Assembly: GCA_038257655.1 (NCBI GenBank) | Contig: JBBSJC010000036.1 | Location: 1 to 26,646, forward strand | DNA length: 26,646 nucleotides | Origin: DASUME01 sp038257655 | GTDB taxonomy: Bacteria > Myxococcota_A > Polyangia > Polyangiales > DASUME01 | Reading direction: 5' to 3' | Shown here: piece by piece, positions 14,838 through 23,210 of the stretch | Position numbering within the stretch: position 1 is the stretch's first letter | Layout of the letters: every line of letters starts with the position of its first letter | Made by a program: the position numbers and the translations under genes | Notes under the pieces: generated by a model | What the model saw: the letters and a program-made list of their open reading frames with translations, nothing else | Databases searched by the model: none | Told to the model about the DNA's origin: nothing

Positions 14838-17048
14838 TCAGCGTCCGATGCGACGCAGGCGGCTAGTGGGGCCGTTGCTCTCGCTCACGTAGATGGTGCC
14901 GTCGCGTGCGACGACCAGACCGGTCGGCAGCGTGAAGGACGCCTCGCGTAGCGGGTGGCCATCGCTGCTGCCCGCGCTGCCAGGTGTGCCGGCGATCGTA
15001 CTCACGACAACTTCCCCTGCGACCTCGGCCACGCGCCGAAGGACGTGATTGTTCGAGTCTGCCACTAGTAGCGCGCCGTCCGTATCGATCGCGAGGTGCT
15101 GCGGACCATTAAAGCGCGCCTCGAGCCCGGCGCCGTCCACGTGCCCGCTCTCACCTGATGACGAGCCGGCGATCACATCGACGGACGTGCTAGCGCTATC
15201 GGCGCCGAGGTGCACGCGGTAGATGCGCTGGCCCACGACGCTCGACACGAACACGTCCCTTGTGGCAGCGCGGTACGCAAGACCCGCGGGAAGGTATAGT
15301 CGTGCGTCCGCAGACACACCCACGCAGGCGGTCGCATCGAGCACAGGCGTGATCTGACCATCGCCCTTGGCAATGCGTACGAGCTTACAGATCGAGCCGT
15401 CGACGACGAGCAAGTCTCCGTTTTCGTCGACGGCCACGCCCTTCGGATTCTTGAAGATCGTGCTTTCGGGACCGCCGACCAAGGTCGAGACCACGGCGCC
15501 ACCCGTGAAGCTGACGCGGCGAATCGCGCGATTGCCGGTGTCGCTCACATAGAGCGTTCCGTCCGCTGCGCTTGCAAGGCCCCATGGCGAGCGAAACTGT
15601 GCGCCGGCCGACGCACCATCGACGTAGCCACCGAGGTAAGGCGTCGCGTTCGTGAGCATGCCGATTTCAGACAGCGTGCCGTCTGCGGCGATGCTGCGCA
15701 CGACGTGACGGTTCTGATCCGCCACGTACAGCGTCGTTCCGTCTGCACCAAGCGTAAGCCCATGCGGTGATGCGAGCTTGACGTCGAGCGTGCTGACGCT
15801 CAGCTCCGCCGTGCCCGCGTCGGGCGCTGGGACCGTTCCACTGTCTGTGACCCCAGCATCTGCGGCCATGCCATCGAGCTCGGGGCCTGTGCAGAAGGTG
15901 GGTGCGCCGCACAGGCGCTCGACACAGGCGCCGCTTTCACACTCGAACGGGAAAAGACAGGCCGCGCCGTCCTTGACGAGCGGCTCGCAGCGCGAAGAGC
16001 TCGACTCGCAGTAGCTTTCCTTGCAATCGCCGAGAGCGACGAAGTTCGCGTCCATGCACGCCTCGCCAACAGTAAGATCGCCCGTCTGCGGGATGACGCA
16101 GCGATCGTTCACGCACTCGGCGCCGGTTTTGCACAATAGGAACGGCGGCAGCATGCTGCACGCTTCGCCTTCGCCAGCCGCCGCCCGACACGTGCCCTGC
16201 GGGTTGTTGCCGCTTGGCACTGTGCACTCGCCAGCAGCGTCCTCGATGCAGCAAAAGGCAGCGCTTGGCTCACAGGTGCCGTAGAAAAGCCCGCCGATGC
16301 CATCGTTGAGGGTCGTGCAGGCCGCGCCCGGGCTCTTAGTGCGCGAGAACATCGTGCGCTGCTCGCTGCCTCCGAACGGGGGGGAGTATGACAAGCACGT
16401 GCCGTCATAGAGCGCGGCGCCAAGCTCGTCACCACAGCTTGCGTTTTGCAGGGTGTCGAGGCACACGGCCGCCGCCTTGGCGTCGTACGCCACGTCGCCC
16501 GCACGCACCGCGCTGACCCACTTTCCAAAGGGCACAACCTCGAGCATCTTGGCGAGCTTGCTCGGACACGAGTCCGCATCGAAGGGCGCGCGCGGCGGCA
16601 GCTCCGCTGCGAGCGCTTGCAAGGCTTCGTTTTGCTCGTAGCGCGCAGCGTAGCCGCCGAACCAGTCGCTGATGCTGCCCTGATCGCAGCAGCGAGCGAG
16701 CGCGCCGCACAAGGCTGCGGAAGCATCGGCGATAAGCTCGTCTGCGCCTCGGACCTGGGGAGAATCGGGACCGCCGTCGGCTCGATGATCGGGCCGATCC
16801 GTCGCGGAGTCGCCGTCGCTCGCGGCTGCCGCATCGCGGCCGCCATCAGCTGTTTCGCTGGGGTCGATCGTCGCGTCGACCTGATTGCTTGGCTTGTCAG
16901 CATCGGCGCAAGCGCCGAGCACGCATAGCGAAAGCAGTGCGATCCAACCTGCGCCTGTGCCGCGCGGGGCAAAGCGTGCGCTGTGCGCTTGCGCGGTCTC
17001 CCCTCGGCGATCGGCCGCTTTGTGCGTGTGCACGTCTTGCGCTCTCAT
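14838..17048 (-). CDS. Cys-rich NHL-repeat lipoprotein
   Basis: ATG 17048 is chosen over the longer frame (17108) because GGAGGA lies just upstream of it. The 736-residue product has a long charged n-region, then a signal ending in VLGAC (Cys47), then an Asp/Ala/Gly-rich linker. Residues about 105-400 are Cys-rich, with myxobacterial-style motifs such as SAALCGALARCCDQGSISDW, FCCIEDAAGEC and CKESYCESSSSRCEPL. From about 430 to the end run NHL-type beta-propeller repeats: SPHGLTLGADGTTLYVADQN, SPWGLASAADGTLYVSDTGN, KGVAVDENGDLLVVDGS, GPQHLAIDTDGALLVADSNN and LPTGLVVARDGTIYVSES. NHL propellers bind proteins or ligands; catalytic activity is not indicated. It diverges from a marR gene across a 21-bp palindrome, so MarR control is likely. 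Confidence 0.9.
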   Translation of the reverse strand: MRAQDVHTHKAADRRGETAQAHSARFAPRGTGAGWIALLSLCVLGACADADKPSNQVDATIDPSETADGGRDAAAASDGDSATDRPDHRADGGPDSPQVRGADELIADASAALCGALARCCDQGSISDWFGGYAARYEQNEALQALAAELPPRAPFDADSCPSKLAKMLEVVPFGKWVSAVRAGDVAYDAKAAAVCLDTLQNASCGDELGAALYDGTCLSYSPPFGGSEQRTMFSRTKSPGAACTTLNDGIGGLFYGTCEPSAAFCCIEDAAGECTVPSGNNPQGTCRAAAGEGEACSMLPPFLLCKTGAECVNDRCVIPQTGDLTVGEACMDANFVALGDCKESYCESSSSRCEPLVKDGAACLFPFECESGACVERLCGAPTFCTGPELDGMAADAGVTDSGTVPAPDAGTAELSVSTLDVKLASPHGLTLGADGTTLYVADQNRHVVRSIAADGTLSEIGMLTNATPYLGGYVDGASAGAQFRSPWGLASAADGTLYVSDTGNRAIRRVSFTGGAVVSTLVGGPESTIFKNPKGVAVDENGDLLVVDGSICKLVRIAKGDGQITPVLDATACVGVSADARLYLPAGLAYRAATRDVFVSSVVGQRIYRVHLGADSASTSVDVIAGSSSGESGHVDGAGLEARFNGPQHLAIDTDGALLVADSNNHVLRRVAEVAGEVVVSTIAGTPGSAGSSDGHPLREASFTLPTGLVVARDGTIYVSESNGPTSRLRRIGR

Positions 17049-17110
17049 AGTTTCCTCCATTGACCGACCTGAGGGTGATGACTCGCCCGTTTGCGGGGGT
17101 GCTGTCAATC

Positions 17111-17131
17111 AGTTAGTTAGCCTAACTAACT
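17111..17131. promoter_or_regulatory. Perfect 21-bp palindrome, probable MarR operator
   Basis: AGTTAGTTAG (17111-17120), one central C, then the exact complement CTAACTAACT (17122-17131). It is the most AT-rich spot of the region and lies between two divergent genes, 63 bp from the NHL-lipoprotein ATG and 66 bp from the marR ATG. TATTTAA begins at its right edge (17131-17137) and could be a -10 element for marR, so binding would block transcription. Dyad sites of this TAGTTAG type are usual for MarR dimers. Binding by this MarR is inferred. Confidence 0.75.
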
Positions 17132-17197
17132 ATTTAACAGCGTGACTGTTCACACGGCACTTCCAGTGAATGGGCCTCCACTGCTACAACGCCGCCC

Positions 17198-17689
17198 ATG
17201 GCCGGCTCGAAACAGACTCGCACTGCAACGGGGTCGCACACCGAGGCGGCGATCATCGTGGCGTTCTTCGACATCGCCAATCATCTGATGCGGCGCGGCA
17301 ATGCGTTGTCCGCAGAGTCCGGGCTGAGCACCCAGCAGTGGCTGATTTTGCTTCAGGTGAGCGGCGATGCCGCGCTGTGTGCAGTGCGCGGGGTAGAGCA
17401 AGACGGTTTGATGCCCTCCGACATCGCGCGCGCGCGCGGCGTGTCGCGGGCCACGGTGTCTACCGGCGTTGCGCAGTTGCTCAAGCTGGGCTTCGTGCGC
17501 TACGTCGATGATCCGGAGGATGGGCGAAGACGGCGCCTGCGCATCACGGCCCTGGGCGAGAAGGCGCTCGCGCGGGTAGAGCCCACGCGTCGCGCCGCCA
17601 ATCGGCGCCTGTTTTCTCCCTTCAACGCGGCGGAGCTTTCGACGTTGTTTCAGCAGCTCGAGCAGATTCTTTCGGCGCTTCGGCGCTGA
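17198..17689 (+). CDS. MarR-family transcriptional regulator
   Basis: The 163-residue protein has the winged-helix layout of MarR. An N-terminal dimerisation helix (TEAAIIVAFFDIANHLMRRG) is followed by STQQWLILLQVSGDAALC. The recognition helix region is MPSDIARARGVSRATVSTGV, the wing LGFVRYVDDPEDGRRRRLRI, and the C-terminal dimer helices end LFQQLEQILSALRR. The wing has the usual DxRxRxxxIT-like pattern. The start is ATG 17198; its ribosome site is weak, which may mean low expression. It probably represses itself and the divergent NHL lipoprotein through the 17111-17131 palindrome. The ligand is unknown; MarR proteins often sense phenolics, oxidants or antibiotics. Its last 68 bp overlap the convergent DUF1838 gene. 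Confidence 0.92.
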   Translation: MAGSKQTRTATGSHTEAAIIVAFFDIANHLMRRGNALSAESGLSTQQWLILLQVSGDAALCAVRGVEQDGLMPSDIARARGVSRATVSTGVAQLLKLGFVRYVDDPEDGRRRRLRITALGEKALARVEPTRRAANRRLFSPFNAAELSTLFQQLEQILSALRR

Positions 17690-18620
17690 CACGCTCGCAC
17701 TCTGGGCGATAGCTTCCTTCATCAAGCTCGCGCGCGAATCCGCGAAAGCTCGTCGCGTTCGGTCCCTGTGACGGCCCACTCGGAGCATGCGCAAGCTCAG
17801 GCTTGTGCTGCGCTACGTAAGCGCGCAGACGGGCGGGTAACGCTTCGTAGCTTTCAAGCTTCTGCCCGCGTGCCGTGTAGAGAAGCCTTGCCTGCTCGTG
17901 CCCGGGCGCCTCTCCAAGCTGCATCCAGGGTAGTAGGGGCCCCACGCGCGTCCACGTCAGCTCGGCAGGAGCGCTCACGATCGAGGGATCTTCGAGATCG
18001 GCTCGCGCGACAAAGAAGTGAAAGACCTCCGCGCCTTGATAGAGATCTCCTGCCGAGTAAGGGCGAAGCTCAGGTCTGCCGGCGAGCGGCGACCGATAGG
18101 AGAGCACGACGTCTTGATGGAAGATCACGCGCTCGCCCAAATCGACAATGTTCGTCTGCCCTAGGTCGAACTCCACCGGGTCGTTCCACACGTGCTGCAC
18201 CCGCACGTCGCGCGCTGGTCTCAGCAGCGAGTTGTGCCAGCACTCGAGGATCTCGCCCGTGCTCGCATCCTGGTAAAAAGCGGCCTCGCGGCTGAGCACG
18301 CGTGCACCCTGCTGCGTGTCGATCGTGCGCGCGATGTTGAAGCCTTCGATGCGAAAGAGTGGCCGTTCAAAGCGCGGGCGAGCCTCCGGCTCGTGAGGCC
18401 AAAGAGCGTACACGTTGCCGCTGAAATAGAAGACGACCTCGTCTTCGGAACGGAGCGATCCGCGGACCTTGCGCCATGCCCGCACCAGTTGCTCGGGCTT
18501 TGTCAGGTCTAGCGCTTCGCGCGCGCGCGTCGGCGCAGAAGGCTTAGTAAGAGGCTTACTATAGGGCGGTTGGCAGGCGCCTAGCAGAAGGAAGGCTAAA
18601 GACGACAGGGAGCGCAGCAT
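17622..18620 (-). CDS. DUF1838-family lipoprotein
   Basis: The 332-residue product starts MLRSLSSLAFLLLGACQPPY, a lipoprotein signal with lipobox LGAC. The mature protein fits DUF1838: PEQLVRAWRKVRGSLRSEDE, VVFYFSGNVYALWPHEPEAR, FRIEGFNIAR, REAAFYQDASTGEILECWHN and VRVQHVWNDPVEF in order, with PAELTWTRVGPLLPWMQLGE near the end. DUF1838 has no established function; its members are exported proteins of about this size. The C-terminal 50 residues are Ala/Glu/Ser-rich and low in conservation. They correspond to the part near the 68-bp overlap with marR, so the gene may have been extended into its neighbour. It is divergent from the FIST gene at 18791. Confidence 0.85.
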   Translation of the reverse strand: MLRSLSSLAFLLLGACQPPYSKPLTKPSAPTRAREALDLTKPEQLVRAWRKVRGSLRSEDEVVFYFSGNVYALWPHEPEARPRFERPLFRIEGFNIARTIDTQQGARVLSREAAFYQDASTGEILECWHNSLLRPARDVRVQHVWNDPVEFDLGQTNIVDLGERVIFHQDVVLSYRSPLAGRPELRPYSAGDLYQGAEVFHFFVARADLEDPSIVSAPAELTWTRVGPLLPWMQLGEAPGHEQARLLYTARGQKLESYEALPARLRAYVAQHKPELAHAPSGPSQGPNATSFRGFARELDEGSYRPECERVSAEAPKESARAAETTSKAPPR

Positions 18621-18790
18621 GCCCCGCTCTTACCTTGCGCCTTGCGCCGCGCCACAATTTCTTCGTCGCCACGTCAGCTCCTCCCGCGAAAGCGGCGCAA
18701 TTCCGCCCCATTCGTCGGCTTTTGCCGCATAAGTGCAGCTCGCTCGTGCAGTGCCGGTTCCGCCCGGCACCTTCCATGATATGCAGAGTG

Positions 18791-19969
18791 ATGTCTGAAC
18801 GAACCACCTGGACCACGGCGGCCTACACAAGCCTGACAGAGAGTACGGCTGCGGGCGCAGACCTCGCCGCTCAGATCGCAAGTGCCCTCGAAGGCGACAA
18901 GCCGGATGCCGTCATCGTGTTTGCGTCTTCCGGCTTCGACTATGCGCAGCTGTTGAGCGCGCTGTCGGCAGGCTGTCAGCCGGCTTGTCTCGTCGGTTCC
19001 TCGTCGGCCGGTGAGTTTACCAACCTAGAGCGCGGTGAGGGGACCGCCTGCGCGCTCGCGATTCGCTCGGCGGACCTCAAGTTTGCGGTGGGTGTGGGAC
19101 GCGCCGTCGGCAGCAGCACCGAGGCAGCAGCGCGTGAGGCGCTCAGTGGCTTTCAAGGGGTCGATGGCCACGAATACGCGCATCGCGCGGCGGTCGTGAT
19201 GACGGACGCACTGGCGGGACATGCGGACAGTCTGATCGAATACCTTACTCTTCACACGAACGGTAAGTATCAGTTCGTCGGCGGTGGCGCGGGCGACGAT
19301 GCCAAGTTTGCACGCACTCACGTCTTCTGCGGCACGGAGGCCCTTACCGATGGTGTCGTCGCGCTCGAGGTGCTCTCGCATAAGCCCCTCGGGGTAGGGG
19401 TCCATCACGGTTGGGAGCCTGCAAGCGATCCTTTTCGGGTGACAGGAGCCGAAGGCATGCGCTTGATAAGTTTGAACGGCTTTCCCGCCGTAGAGGCCTT
19501 CGAACAACATGCCGAACGTACTGGCCAAACCTGGGATCCCAAAGCACCCCTAAGTTTCTTTCTGCATAACATCTTAGGGATCGACACACCGCACGGCTAC
19601 CGCTTGCGCGTGCCCTTGAATGTCGCTGCGGACGGCTCCGTCGAGTGCGCGGCGGAAGTGCCATTAGGTGCGACGGTGCGTCTGATGCGCGTCACCTCGG
19701 ACTCCGCGATCGATGCCGCCTCGTCCGCCACCCAGGCTGCCGTGCGTGCTTTGGGCGGGGCGACTCCCGCCGGCGCGTTGTTCTTCGATTGTGTCGCCAC
19801 GCGGCTGCGTATGGGAGACGTGTTTGGTTTCGAGCTCGACGCAGTAGCGCGCTCGCTCGGACACGCGGCCATGGTGGGTTGCAACACCTATGGGCAGATT
19901 GCGCGCGGCGATGGTCAGTTTGGTGGTTTCCACAACTGCACCGCCGTCGTTTTTGCGTTACCTGAGTAA
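18791..19969 (+). CDS. FIST-domain sensor protein
   Basis: The 392-residue protein contains the FIST N domain (about residues 25-230) and the FIST C domain (about 240-380). The N domain shows PDAVIVFASSGFDYAQLLSA, CLVGSSSAGEFTNLERGEG, AAVVMTDALAGHADSLIEYL and YQFVGGGAGDDAKFARTHVF. The C domain includes the GVGVHHGWEPASDPFRVT segment and AMVGCNTYGQIARGD. FIST domains are proposed to bind small ligands such as amino acids and usually work with signalling proteins. The ORF could begin further upstream (18635), but the conserved part starts after ATG 18791 (MSERTTWTTAAYTS), which has AGAG just before it. The hybrid kinase begins 7 bp after the stop, so the two form an operon. No membrane helices are seen, so sensing is cytoplasmic. 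Confidence 0.92.
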   Translation: MSERTTWTTAAYTSLTESTAAGADLAAQIASALEGDKPDAVIVFASSGFDYAQLLSALSAGCQPACLVGSSSAGEFTNLERGEGTACALAIRSADLKFAVGVGRAVGSSTEAAAREALSGFQGVDGHEYAHRAAVVMTDALAGHADSLIEYLTLHTNGKYQFVGGGAGDDAKFARTHVFCGTEALTDGVVALEVLSHKPLGVGVHHGWEPASDPFRVTGAEGMRLISLNGFPAVEAFEQHAERTGQTWDPKAPLSFFLHNILGIDTPHGYRLRVPLNVAADGSVECAAEVPLGATVRLMRVTSDSAIDAASSATQAAVRALGGATPAGALFFDCVATRLRMGDVFGFELDAVARSLGHAAMVGCNTYGQIARGDGQFGGFHNCTAVVFALPE

Positions 19970-19976
19970 ACGCAGA

Positions 19977-21644
19977 ATGAGCGACAGGTCCACGACGAGT
20001 CGGGTGATCGCATTGGCCGCGCAAGACACCCGTGCGCTCTGTATCAGTCAGCTCGTGTGCGATCTGTCTGTCCGAGCGCTTTTTGGCTTCGTCGCAGACG
20101 CAGAGCTCGGCGGGATCCTCGTGCCCGCTCCCGGATTTGCTTCCGTAGTGCCGGGAGGCAGGCCATGGCGTGAGCTGCTCGCTGCCTGCAAACAGTCAGG
20201 TATACACCGGTGCGAGGTGGGCTTTCCCACCGCGAGCGAGCTCGTGCCTGCAACCGTCGTCGCCCAGGCGGGCCTCGCACTGGTGTTCGTCGGCGCGATC
20301 GACGAAGTCCGTCTGCACGCTATCGAAGAGCTGATGCCCCTGCTCGCAAGCATGCTGCACGCCGAGCACAGCGTGGTGATAGCCCAGGGTAAGTTGCGCG
20401 TTGCCCAGGAGTCGGTCCAGCATTCCACTTCCCTTGCCGTTTCCCTCGACCGCGCACTCAGTAAGCTTGAAACGCAGACCCGCTCCCTTGAGAAGGCAGG
20501 CCAGCAGGCCGAGCAATCGGCGCGCGTTAAAGACGAGTTTTTGGCGATGTTGGGACATGAGCTGCGAAACCCGCTTGCACCGATTGTGACGGCGATCTCG
20601 GCGCTCAAGCTCCGAGGCGAGCTATCACGTGAGCATGTGGTGATCGAGCGGCAAGCTGCCCACATGATCCGCTTAGTCGACGACTTACTCGATGTGTCGC
20701 GTATTACGCAGGGGAAGGTCGAGCTTCGCAAGGAGCGCATCGAGCTTGCAGATGTGGCCGCGCGCGCCGTCGAGATGGTAGGCCCGTTGCTTGCAAGCAA
20801 GACGCAGCGGCTGCACCTGGATGTGCCCCGCCTCGGCCTTACGGTACATGCCGACCCGGCCCGCCTAGCCCAGGTGTTATCCAATCTACTTACGAATGCT
20901 TCCCGCTATTCGCCAATGGACACTACGATCACGCTCAAGGTCGAGCGGCGTGCGGAACGGGTGATCATTTGCGTAAGGGATCAGGGGGTGGGGCTTGCAC
21001 CCGAGATGGTGTCCGCCGTCTTTGAACCCTTTCGGCAGGTCAAACAGGGTAGTGACCGGGCACAGGGCGGGCTCGGCTTGGGTCTGGCGATCGTACGCAG
21101 CCTGGTCGCTCTCCACGAGGGAACCGTGAGCGCACACAGCGAGGGCAAGGGTCGCGGTAGCGAGTTTCGGATTGAGTTACCTGTGGCAGATGATGGCACT
21201 CAGCCCGCCGCGCTGCCGGTGGTCGCTCCAACGCTCGCGCAGGAGCAGAGCCACGCTCAGCGAATCCTGATAGTAGACGACAATGAAGATGCTGCCGAAA
21301 TGCTTGGCATGTACTTAGAAGGGCAGGGTCACCTGGTGCAGATCGCAGCGGATGGTCCCAGCGCTCTCCACCTCGCTTCTCAGTTCGATCCCCAGATCGC
21401 GATCTTAGATATCGGACTACCCGGCATGGATGGACATGAGCTTGCGCGCAAGCTGCGCGCTCAGGATCTCACCAAAGGCTGCGTGTTGATCGCAGTGACC
21501 GGGTACGGGCAGGCGACCGACCGGCAACGCTCTAAAGAGGCCGGCTTCGATGCCCATCTCGTGAAACCAGTTGATATCACGCGGCTCAAAGAAGTGATCG
21601 ATCGTTCTTCCGGCACGCGCTGCGAGCAGGGCGCGTCACCGTAA
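19977..21644 (+). CDS. Soluble hybrid histidine kinase with receiver domain
   Basis: The start is ATG 19977, 7 bp after the FIST stop. The 555-residue product has an N-terminal GAF-like region (about 1-135, for example ALFGFVADAELGGILVPAPG), a short coiled coil (about 140-185), HisKA with EFLAMLGHELRNPLAPI (phospho-His194), HATPase with LSNLLTNASRYSP, DQGVGLAPEM and GGLGLGLAIVRSL, and a C-terminal receiver with ILIVDDNEDAAEMLGMYLEG, phospho-Asp478 in LDIGLPGMDG and LVKPVD. There is no transmembrane segment, so signal input should come from the cytoplasm, most simply from the co-encoded FIST protein. There is no DNA-binding output domain, and no response regulator or HPt gene lies nearby; the next step of the relay is elsewhere. 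Confidence 0.95.
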   Translation: MSDRSTTSRVIALAAQDTRALCISQLVCDLSVRALFGFVADAELGGILVPAPGFASVVPGGRPWRELLAACKQSGIHRCEVGFPTASELVPATVVAQAGLALVFVGAIDEVRLHAIEELMPLLASMLHAEHSVVIAQGKLRVAQESVQHSTSLAVSLDRALSKLETQTRSLEKAGQQAEQSARVKDEFLAMLGHELRNPLAPIVTAISALKLRGELSREHVVIERQAAHMIRLVDDLLDVSRITQGKVELRKERIELADVAARAVEMVGPLLASKTQRLHLDVPRLGLTVHADPARLAQVLSNLLTNASRYSPMDTTITLKVERRAERVIICVRDQGVGLAPEMVSAVFEPFRQVKQGSDRAQGGLGLGLAIVRSLVALHEGTVSAHSEGKGRGSEFRIELPVADDGTQPAALPVVAPTLAQEQSHAQRILIVDDNEDAAEMLGMYLEGQGHLVQIAADGPSALHLASQFDPQIAILDIGLPGMDGHELARKLRAQDLTKGCVLIAVTGYGQATDRQRSKEAGFDAHLVKPVDITRLKEVIDRSSGTRCEQGASP

Positions 21645-21704
21645 GGTCGACTCTGAGCGAGGAGCTCTCGACACCGCGCGGACCCCATGCGACCTTGCCG
21701 AGTT

Positions 21705-22685
21705 ATGCGCGCCTCACTCCGATTGGTTGTCGTTCTGTTCTCGCTGCTCTCGCTGAGCGCGGCCTGCAGTCAGTCCTCCGAGGGGACGACGTTGATCGGT
21801 CCCAGTCCCGGCAACGGTGGGAAGGGAGGCGACGCTGCTACCACCCCGGCTGCGAACGGTAGCGATGCTTCGGCACCGTCCGATCCAGCCAGCGACAGCG
21901 GCCTGCCCGCGCCTGAGGATCGCTGCTCCGAGGCTGCAAAGCTTGTGTACCTCGTGGACGAGAGCGGCGAATTCATGAGCTTTCGTCCGGATACGGGCGT
22001 CTTCACCACGATAGGCACGCTCGATTGCCCGACGATGGGCGGCGGTATCCCCGGCCTGCCCCTGCCGCTGCCCGGCCTGGGAAGCTCGCCGTTTTCGATG
22101 TCAGTCGATCGCTCTGGCACCGCCTGGGTGCTCTACAGCACGGGCGAGCTGTTCCGTGTGGACACCAAGGATGCGAGCTGTAGCGCCACGAGCCGCACAG
22201 CCGGCGCAGAGGGCTTCAACACGTTCGGCATGGGCTTCGCCACGAAGGCAGCCGGAGGCAACGATGAGACGCTTTATGTCGCCGGCGCTGGCGGCGGCTC
22301 CTTTGGCTCCCTCGATCTGTCGACGCTGATGGTGAGCACCCTCGGCAGCGTGAACGGCTCGCCCGAGCTCACCGGCACCGGTTCCGCAGAGTTGTGGGGT
22401 TTCTTTCCGGATACCTCGCCACCGCGCATCGACCTCATGGACAAGAGCTCGGGCGCAGCCCAACGCACGATCCCGCTGACCAGTCTCAACGGGACCCCGA
22501 CGGCCTGGGCGTTTGCGTTTTGGGGCGGTCGCTTCTGGATCTTCCTGCAGCGCGCCGCGGATCCGGCCACGGTCGTGTATCGCGTCGATGCGGCGACGGG
22601 CGAGCTCACCACGAGCATTCCCAACACCGGCAAGACGATCGTAGGCGCAGGCGTGTCCACATGCGCGCCGGTCCAGGTAATCTGA
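21705..22685 (+). CDS. Hypothetical lipoprotein
   Basis: ATG 21705 begins a good lipoprotein signal (MRASLRLVVVLFSLLSLSAA then Cys); ATG 21687 would add six residues. The mature 300-odd residues start with a Gly/Asp/Ser-rich linker to about residue 70. A domain follows with repeated beta segments: KLVYLVDESGEFMSFRPDTG, MSVDRSGTAWVLYSTGELFR, DETLYVAGAGGGSFGSLDLS, TAWAFAFWGGRFWIFLQRAA and VVYRVDAATGELTTSI. The recurring x-LYxVD/x-G-x-L pattern suggests a beta-propeller. No catalytic motif is seen. I do not recognise a named family. It starts 60 bp after the kinase gene and may be read from the same transcript, but the link is weak. Confidence 0.8.
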   Translation: MRASLRLVVVLFSLLSLSAACSQSSEGTTLIGPSPGNGGKGGDAATTPAANGSDASAPSDPASDSGLPAPEDRCSEAAKLVYLVDESGEFMSFRPDTGVFTTIGTLDCPTMGGGIPGLPLPLPGLGSSPFSMSVDRSGTAWVLYSTGELFRVDTKDASCSATSRTAGAEGFNTFGMGFATKAAGGNDETLYVAGAGGGSFGSLDLSTLMVSTLGSVNGSPELTGTGSAELWGFFPDTSPPRIDLMDKSSGAAQRTIPLTSLNGTPTAWAFAFWGGRFWIFLQRAADPATVVYRVDAATGELTTSIPNTGKTIVGAGVSTCAPVQVI

Positions 22686-22781
22686 GGGTTTACGCGTTGT
22701 GACGAGCGAGAGCTCAGCCGTGCCGTCCGGCTGATGCGCGAGACCTATGAGGAGACGTAGCCAATGGCTGGGCTGCTCGAC

Positions 22782-23204
22782 TCATGCCAAGTGCGCGTCC
22801 CAGGCTATGGTAACGGCTGGATCGAGCGTCGCGCCGACGGAGCAGTACTTCTCGACCGAGAGCTTCACGGCGCGTTGATACTTGTGCTCGTCAATCCCCA
22901 CGTTGGCGGTGAAGACGAGCTTTACGGCAGTGAACGGGGCGGGCGTGGCATCGGCGCGTGTGCCCACCACCTCGATGGTAAGGGTCGTGAGTGGCTCCTT
23001 CTGCTTGTTTAGGATGGCGACCACATCCATCGCGCTGCAGCTTGCGAGTGCACTCAAGAGCAGCTCCATCGGCCGCATCCCGCGCCCTTCACCACCTATC
23101 GCGGGCGTCCCATCCACGATGAGCTTCCCGCCCGAGTCAGAGGTCGCTTCGAAGGCCGCTGTACCGATGCGCTCGAGACGAACTTGCATGTCAGGGTGCG
23201 TCAT
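22782..23204 (-). CDS. OsmC/Ohr-family protein
   Basis: The 140-residue protein matches the OsmC family, thiol peroxidases that reduce organic hydroperoxides. The two redox cysteines are Cys56 in LLSALASCSAMDVVAIL and Cys121 in VEKYCSVGATL, at the spacing found in Ohr. The beta-sheet N-terminus (TSDSGGKLIVDGTPAIGGEG) and RPMELLLSALA are standard. The broader OsmC group (YhfA-like) is as likely as true Ohr. Its ATG is 6 bp downstream of the cysM stop on the same strand, so the two are almost certainly one operon. The pairing joins cysteine supply with peroxide or sulphur stress. Confidence 0.92.
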   Translation of the reverse strand: MTHPDMQVRLERIGTAAFEATSDSGGKLIVDGTPAIGGEGRGMRPMELLLSALASCSAMDVVAILNKQKEPLTTLTIEVVGTRADATPAPFTAVKLVFTANVGIDEHKYQRAVKLSVEKYCSVGATLDPAVTIAWDAHLA

Positions 23205-23210
23205 GGACTC

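Noticed and set aside
16109..16972. 287-codon minus-strand frame
   Set aside because: It is an alternative frame inside the NHL lipoprotein gene, with Arg/Ala/Ser-rich low-complexity translation.
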